Assembly (NCBI GenBank): GCA_963969495.1
Contig: OZ018321.1
Coordinates: 130,607,120-130,671,119 of the forward strand
From: Ceratothoa steindachneri
Taxonomy: Eukaryota; Arthropoda; Malacostraca; Isopoda; Cymothoidae
DNA length: 64,000 bases
Reading direction: 5' to 3'
The position numbers and the translations under genes are program-made. Within the stretch, counting starts at the first letter, position 1; each line of letters starts with the position of its first letter. Positions 57,340 to 64,000 of the stretch are shown here, one piece after another. Under the pieces are notes generated by a model that was not told the DNA's origin, searched no databases, and saw nothing but the letters and a program-made list of their open reading frames with translations.

Positions 57340-59930
57340 AGCCCATCTGGTAACTGCCTACTATGGCATAGGTCGCGTAATCTTACAGCCTAATGCTAGG
57401 CTAGATTAAAAAAAAAAAAAAAAAAACCCCAAAAACTCAAACAAAACGAATGAAAAAAAATGAAGAATAAGGAAGCACGATCCTGCGTCTGCAAGAGGAC
57501 CGCCTCCCACTGGCGCAGAATCAAGTGACCAACACCAGAGTCGAATAAAATGGAAGGCCAGACTCCTCCAAAAAGTCAAATAGTCAACAAGTCTGTGTAC
57601 ACGAAGTCGTCCCAAGTACGAGGGACAAGTGGTAGCAACCCCGCTCGTCCCGATGCAGGGACAAGGAGGTGCGCGAAGATCACACAGACTTGGACATTCC
57701 AGTCTGTGAGAGCGCACTCGCTGCACTAAGGTACAGGCGAGCACTCCATCAAAGTGCGGAGTGTCCAATTCGAAGAGGACAGTAAGCGACCTGAAGCCAT
57801 CGCTGCATTGGGACGAAAGTCCAAGGGGAATGTTGCGGCGCAATGGCAGGCAACTTTAGGTTCACCTCGAGTCTCCCATCGTCTTAGCCAAGCAATTAGG
57901 ATAGCTGGCCTGATACCTAATACCATGTAGTGGGGTGTGAGGAATAGCGAAACGCTGATCTGGACGACCACTATTCGCGGAGTCTTTTGTCACCCTCGTC
58001 GGCGTGCTCAGGTTAAACAGTGTGTACAAATCCATGCGATACGAACTCTTCCTGCTCCATGGGCCGGATAGGGCTTACTCCCACCCGTACGGGAAATCTA
58101 TGATTTCGCAAAATAAAGTTAGGGAGGCGTCCCATCGCCTCGACCGTGAGGAGAATCATCATGATACCGTATCGCGATGCGGTGGGGTGTCATAGGACTT
58201 ATCCAGATCGAAAAACACCGTGCCGTAATGCTAAATATAAAGGAAGCGAAACTTGCAGAAGACAAGTGGCCTCCACTGTCCAGCAAAAATATTAATATAA
58301 CTTTTACCAATTTTTTTATCAACACACGCAGGAGGTGAGAGAAATTAGGCGAAAATCGGCCGGAGAAGTGATCTGTCCCTGGTTTGCGAAAAGCGAGCAC
58401 AGTACCCATTCACCAGGAAGGTACCCTCTGTCTAAATCCCGTTGAACAAATCTAGCATAAAATATTTGAAGCCAGCGAGCTCAAAAACTCGAGGTATTCT
58501 GAAAGAGGGGCTCCGACGTAATCGAGGCATCCGCTCAGCGCATTTGCAATTTTGGTATTTGTCTGGGCTTGCTCGCCCGAGGGAAGGCTCAGTGTGGAGG
58601 TTCCCTCTGTGTCTGGTACATTTCAGTCAGGGAAGGAGGTCCCTCTTCTCCCTTTTGAGTCTTCGGGGGCTAATGCGGCCTGAGGAGGAGCTTGGACAGG
58701 GGTAGACTCAGGTTCGGCCCTATGGATGACCCTGCCATCTGGGACGGGGTCACCTCCGGAACTAACTCCACCTTAGGAGTTGCTGCAACTGGCCATCCTT
58801 CCCCCATGGTGTCGGGTATCCCTACTGGGTACTCAAAGACATATGGCCTGCCATGAACGTCACTGGGGCTGGCATGCTGACCTGCCTTGAGAAGAGAAGG
58901 GGAGCGGGCATGCCAGCTATCATTAACGTGGCAAACCTCAGATCAACAGTTATTGGCTATGCCCAGGAAACGACGCCGTCTCTTACCCCTCTAAAAGAGT
59001 TGAGGTAGTTCACCAGCCCCCATCGTGGGGTCCGAGAACTGAGGCACGGAGATCTTGGCGGGCCCCTGAGAAAGCAAAGGGGGACCGGCCGCGAGTGGAG
59101 ATTTGCTTGGAGGCAACTCCAAAAGGAAGTATAGGGAGGGAAGACCCCGAACCTGTCACGATTGGAGAGGGGAAAGCGCCCTCTCCACTAAGAGAGTTTT
59201 CGGGGGATCCCGCCACTAGACTAGAGTCGCTAAAGGGGACAGAGAAACCCCCGAACCTGCATTTATTGGAGGGGAAACACCCTCTCCGCTAGAAGAGACT
59301 TGGAGGGGCCCCTGAGACAGCACAGGGAGGTTTAACTCTTTAGAAGAATCGGAGCTACCCGAAGGCGGCTCCGAAAGGGATAGAGGTGAAGTTCCTCTAT
59401 CGGATGAGGGTGGTGAGATGGAAGCCCCTGCACAAAGATTGAGTGGAGAATTAAGGGGGACATAATTTCTTATGCCGGGAAAAGTTGAAATTCAGTGCCC
59501 ATGCCCTCGCCGGCACTACTCTGACCCCAACAAGGGATGGGCTGAGTCTGGGCGTCATGCGTGGTCCGGCCGATGCCGCTACGACGACCAGTATGCGCCA
59601 ACACCCACACTCAAAATTCTACTCGTGGCGGGGGATCTGGCTTAGTAACAGGCCTCGGAGAGGTCGGAGTCACCACGCTCAACATCCAATGGAAGAGGAG
59701 CCATATCCCTAAGTCCAGGAGGGGGGAGCAGTATAGGAAAGGTCCAATGAAAGGGGATGAAGATGTAGTAGTGGAAAGGGGCGCATAAAAGAACGGGGGC
59801 CACACGCACCAGCTTTCCCTAGACTTTGACCTAGAGTCGAGGTTCTCTCTGTGTCTGATCCTTCCTTGCGGGCACCGAAGTCAGGAGGACGTGTTGCTGC
59901 TCCAGGTACCGGGTGTAACAACCTACAACA
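57340..59930 (-). mobile_element. I-like LINE copy F, minus strand, with internal deletions
   Basis: From 5' (right) to 3' (left): ORF1 and leader at 59930-58458 (TTCGGGTAGCTCC and CTGTCTCAGGGGCCCC, compare 44579-44640; then a damaged FEPAGFK codon block). A direct junction follows near 58455 to RT (LDLFNRIWVEGT-like; 58409-58119 frame with LDSGGHLSSA and SPMTPHRIAI). A second junction near 58010 leads to the RNase H end (DQRFAIPHTP-like, 57971-57726), then the C-terminal region and a 3'UTR ending near 57340 with GCCTAATGCTAGGCTAGATT. Endonuclease, RT start, and RT thumb with the RNase H core are all missing. Confidence 0.72.
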
Positions 59931-61654
59931 CGGTCCCCTCTTGCGTGGGAACCCAAGATTAAAAATGGACAGGTGGCGTAATTAACTAACGAGTTGTTCC
60001 TCATCTATTCTTCATCCTTACTTGATATGCTTCCAAACATCCATCACTCTGTATCTATCCGTGGATTTTGTCTTCGGTTTGCAAGTATCAAGCATATTTT
60101 GTGTTGAACTGTGCAATTCTTGGTGGTAGCAGGTGCAGGTGTGTGGATTTGACCAGTGAAGTGGGGGAATTTTTTATGGATCCCATCGGAGCCTTGCCAG
60201 GGATACCCATTTGTGACGTAGGAGCGATTTTTATCTCGGGTTCATCTTTGTTGGAATGGCAATGAGGTCGGGATTTGAACCCAGAGATTGGAAAGCTGTG
60301 TACATGTTGAAGTGTTTTGTGTGTGATGGGAGGCTGGATTCCTTGGAGTCGTCCAATCTTCCTCCTCCATGCCCATGGCACCTAGGCACATTTCAGTCAT
60401 CTTTCTTCACACCATATCTACATCTCATTCATTCGTATCTTATTCTATGTTTAAAACCGGACAACCATCACAAATTATCAATTTTTAGAGTTATCCCTCT
60501 CGATCTTTCTTCTTCGATACTGGAATGACGTGATCTATTGGGGCGGTTGACTATAGTCTCGCTGTTCCAGTCAGTCTACCCGTGTCACCAACAAACTACT
60601 TAAGACAAAATTGTACGCACAACTCTACCTTACCTATTCCATACCTGACACGTCACATCATCTATCGTGAGTGTTTTTGTTCACGGTATAACTATAATTG
60701 ATAGCCTATATATATTACACATAGCATAGTCTGTCACATACACACGTCGATAGCAACCCTCAATCAAGTACTTTAGACATTCTACACTCAAACCTTCGGC
60801 ATTTACTCATATTCTAAATTGTCTCAGACACTCCTACCATTCAAAACTTTGTTGCTGCAATCTGCTTCATCCATACCTATATCCACAAAGACCCATCTAA
60901 ATCTAAACCCACTTTGCTCATTCCTTATCTTATTAATAGAATTTTTGGTCACTGGGATGGGTGCAATATCTAGGCATTTTTACCTACTTGACATTTAGTT
61001 CAGTATTATGGGGGCGATTAAGCATCCAGGCTCGGCAAATAGGGTAAAGAGGAGAGGATTCCTCAAATTGAGCAAGATCGACGCTTCTATCAAACAGACG
61101 CATCACAAAAGTGTGATGAAAACTACTGTCCCTCATCTCAGTTTCTTTTCTTCTTCTCTTTCGGACCTGCCTTGTCGGAAGAATGGCGTTACTTCGGGGA
61201 TTCGGCACTCCAGGCTCACACCCGTCTTGCCTGCAATTAAAATGAAACAATATCTAAGAGCATCCCCATCTTCGGCCCTGAGGAGACTCCCGAAAAAAAT
61301 AGGGGAGGGGACAGAAAATTATATTATGTCGTAAATTTTCACAGATTTAAGGTCATTAATATGTTTACAAGTAAATACTAAGCACTGAACCTTTTTTTCT
61401 TATGGAAGTTGCTTTGACCACTGAGTGACGCATATGCACCCTACTCATTGAGGTTTTTCACTGTCAAGGAGGGAGTAAGGAAAAGGAAAGTGGGATAACG
61501 AATGAGCGATTATATTAAGGGCAGAATTATAGTGACAGAGATTATTTAGGGAAAACAAGGAACCCTCAGCTAGGATTAAACGCAAATGTTCTGGGTTTGT
61601 GTAAGAGAGAATGAAAGCAGCAGCAAGTAGGGTTGATGTACACTGGGCACATAA
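59931..61654. other. No gene recognised
   Basis: Ordinary AT-rich sequence. GGTTCAAATCCCGACC on the minus strand (60267-60282) resembles an RNA polymerase III B box, but no A box was found at the right distance. No TE protein. Confidence 0.4.
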
Positions 61655-61745
61655 CGAGCAGGTGGGAAACAGTGAATCTGGTATGGCAGGGGAGAAACGG
61701 TGAGTCTGGTATGGCAGGTGGGAAACTGAGTTTGGTATGGCAGCC
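61655..61745. repeat. Short minisatellite
   Basis: Three imperfect units of about 28-30 bp sharing TCTGGTATGGCAGG and GGGAAAC-GTGA (near 61676, 61705 and 61734). Confidence 0.8.
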
Positions 61746-61844
61746 TGTGTAGGGAGATCGTAGGACATGAGGCATCCTTGAGTTGGCCTGGTGTGACCCA
61801 GGCATACATGTGCCAGCACCACCTCTTTATGGCGATTATTTTTA

Positions 61845-64000
61845 ATGGCGCCCATCTGGCGACGGTCACGAAGGTCATAAGTCGCCGTAACTAATTTTTA
61901 GCCTCATTATTAGGATACTTTAAAAAAAAATAAAAAATAGTACAGAAAAAGAAAAAAAAGAGTAAAAAACGCAAGGAGAGGAGGAGGGCCTCGTCTCGAC
62001 GGCAACGGAGCATGCGACCAAGACAAAAGAGTCAAATAAATTGGAGGCCATTCTCTTCCAGAAAGTACATAAGCCTGTGTGCACGAATCCGTCCGGAGTG
62101 CAAGGGACAAACGTAGCGACCCTGGAGGTAATGTGCGAGAAAATCAGCCAAACTGGGACATTCAAGAAGAATGTGCCGAAGAGTCTGTGGGACAACGCAG
62201 TCGTCGCAGTTAGGAGCAGCTACCTGGCCCATCGCGGCATGGGGATGGTTGTTGGTCCATTAAAACAATCGCGGTGTAATGGCCTGCAACTTAAGTTCCC
62301 CTCAGCCGTCTACCATCTTTTTTTGCCAGGCTGCCCTGATGCCTGCCATGTAGTCGGTGTGAGGAAGAGTTAAATGCTGGGCTGGTCTTCCAATCCTGGC
62401 AATTCACACAGGTCCAGAAAATTAGCAGAAGATAAGCTCGACATCCGCCAGGTTCGCTGCAACCGTGGAGTCACGGACACCGCAAACTTAGGGGTGTGGA
62501 GGTTCTAATGCCGCGAGAGCATTCAAGGCGCTTTATGAGTCGCTTAACGGGTATAGCCGTACACTTATCGGAGGCAGAACTCTGGCCGCTACAGCTTCGA
62601 TGACTTATAAGTCTCCGAATCACCGAATCTAGCCTTAGGCGAAGGCGTAGGATCCGAAGCTTGGTATGAGCTGTCCTCCGTTCGCGGGGCAACTTTAGGA
62701 ACCCCGGAAGACAGCCTGATAACCACTTTCATTAGGTTGCGGCCTGTGAGTTTAACCAATCAGTGGAGGCATACGGCCGTTTCGCCTTACGGGAAACGGT
62801 CACACTGGATGAGGAGCGGGAGCCCTGGTTTAGGCCGAGGCTGGGTGTGAAACATTTGTACCACAAACTCTACCAAGGTAGAGCGAGGTGGGGATGGGGG
62901 GGGGGCGCAGAAAGGGTCCAAGTCGGCGCAGAAACGACCGTGATCGTCGGCCTATAAGAGGCCAGGAGCAAAGCATGCCCTTTCTAGCATTGAAACATAA
63001 GACGTCCCCAGGCAGGGACGGGCGGGGCAGGATTTTCTTCTCCAAGAGATACACACTCTCTGCACATGACACACTTGGCTGTACATGATAGGGACTTATC
63101 ATGTGTGGCCTTGAAGCAACTTAGACGGACTTTGAGTAAATCCGACTTTGCAAGTCTACGGGAGATTCGTATGGCGGAAGCGGTGGCAGTAGTAGCACGA
63201 ATGTATTCACGTGGTAGCAATACCAACCGGCACGCACCGACTCAGAGATCCTGTCACGGTAGAACGTGACGAAGAGTGTAGGCGTGGGTCTAGAGACTCC
63301 CCCCGGCGGTTTTTGTAGAAGAGATGGAGTCATCCAAGGGCGCCGCCGTATAAGGGGGTGAGGGGATGTTCCCTGCACCTGTAGACCTAGAAGAGGAGTA
63401 AGCCTTCTCTCCGTTAAAAGAAGTTTAGAGGGGGTTTGACAAAGCACAGGGGGTACCTCCATTTTAGCTCTTGAGTTGCACGAAGGCAGCTCCGACAATG
63501 TTAAATGTGGGGCAGAGGGGGTATTTGAAGAGTAATTATTATCATCATTGGGCAGGGGGAACCTATTATTGCTACAGGATGCAAACACTAATCACCCCAC
63601 GCAGTAGTCCGCTATGCGAGGGCTGAATACGGGACCGGCAAAGCCAGCTGCCACCATTAGAGACCACTCCTTCTGCCCAGCAGCCAGGCAGCATAGCGGC
63701 ACCAGCTTGGGCTGGGCATAAAATTGAAAGAATGAGAAAAGAGAAAGAAAGGATCTGTGAGGAAGGTGAGGGTGGGGGTGAGGCAGGTTGTTAAAACCCA
63801 AACCGGAGCTCAGGAGTGAGGGGGCATTGCCCCCCAATCCGGGATGGCTGGGTGAGAGGATGCTGGTCGGTGTCTTCGCTGTGAAATTAGAGGCCAACCA
63901 GAGTAAGTTGAAGGAAGAGGTTGTAGGGAAAGTGAGGAAGCAGGGTAAGAAGACAAGGTGTCAGAAAGGAGGAGGAGAGGCTAAGCTGGAGCTGGAGGGG
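61845..64000 (-). mobile_element. I-like LINE copy G, minus strand, internally deleted, to window edge
   Basis: From the right edge: 5' leader (CCAGCTTAGCCTCTCC reversed near 63985), 5' region (frame 63897-63592), ORF1 (63588-62560, with RDRISESVRAGWYCYHVN and RLAKSDLLKVRLSCFKATHD, KCVMCRECVS). Near 62550 the sequence jumps from the ORF1 end (GCCGTACACTTATCGG reversed) to RNase H, then the C-terminal NCDDCVVPQTLRHILLECPS (62232-62032). The 3'UTR ends near 61845 with the stem-loop remnant. Endonuclease, all of RT and the first part of RNase H are gone, yet both element ends remain. Confidence 0.78.

Noticed and set aside
59010..59811. GC-rich ORFs on both strands
   Set aside because: They match the 5' region of the I-like LINE on the minus strand (copy F), not separate genes.
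60267..60282. GGTTCAAATCCCGACC on the minus strand, like a tRNA or SINE B box
   Set aside because: No A box at the proper distance and no cloverleaf could be drawn.

Overview
The window reads as nuclear DNA of an animal, most likely an arthropod and plausibly a crustacean. The basis is GT-AG introns, long intronic stretches, (TA)n microsatellites, and a dense mixture of I-like and CR1-like LINEs, hAT and Tc1/mariner transposons. Nothing is bacterial: there are no operons, rRNA or convincing tRNA genes, and no CRISPR array. The taxon is inferred from the transposable-element (TE) and protein flavour only.

One host gene is clear. Six plus-strand exons (11160-11291, 21914-22079, 32159-32329, 43538-43715, 50745-50912, 51356-51458) join with consistent splice phases into a 305-residue C-terminal half of an ADCK5-like (UbiB/aarF family) atypical kinase, including its catalytic HADPHPGN and LLDHG motifs. 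Four of its introns are 7-11 kb and packed with TEs. The N-terminal exons must lie to the left of 11160, probably outside the window. A weak two-exon candidate lies just 3' of it on the minus strand (52139-51660).

Most of the rest is TE. The dominant family is an I-like LINE: ORF1 with CCHC zinc knuckles, then endonuclease, reverse transcriptase (RT), RNase H and a C-terminal Cys/His motif, with a 3'UTR ending in a short stem-loop and an A-rich tail. Plus-strand copies are at 467-4157 (A), 12901-17751 (B), 22600-23772 (old, with a young fragment nested in it), 28330-31790 (C), 33384-38085 (D) and 44060-50310 (E). Minus-strand copies or fragments are at 55790-57185, 57340-59930 (F) and 61845-64000 (G). 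A and B are close relatives and look recent. C to G are older, rearranged or internally deleted. A CR1-like LINE occurs at 4158-5870, 38400-38890 and 38893-40600. Other LINE scraps are at 8556-9125, 20030-20620, 26561-27176, 32520-33350, 40740-41950 and 42190-43340.

DNA transposons include a hAT element with both terminal repeats and a perfect 8-bp target duplication (5972-7852). A Tc1 element (23870-27491) sits in a TA microsatellite and carries two younger insertions. There are also hAT fragments (38086-38395, 56720-57075) and a degenerate transposase of an unassigned family (53160-54860). Structural curiosities are a perfect 70-bp-arm palindrome (27514-27657), a tandem array of hairpin units (25180-25760), and a tandem duplication that joins LINE and unrelated DNA (33931-34875).

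I found no clear new host system. The most informative content is the split ADCK5 gene and the layered insertion history in its introns and flanks.
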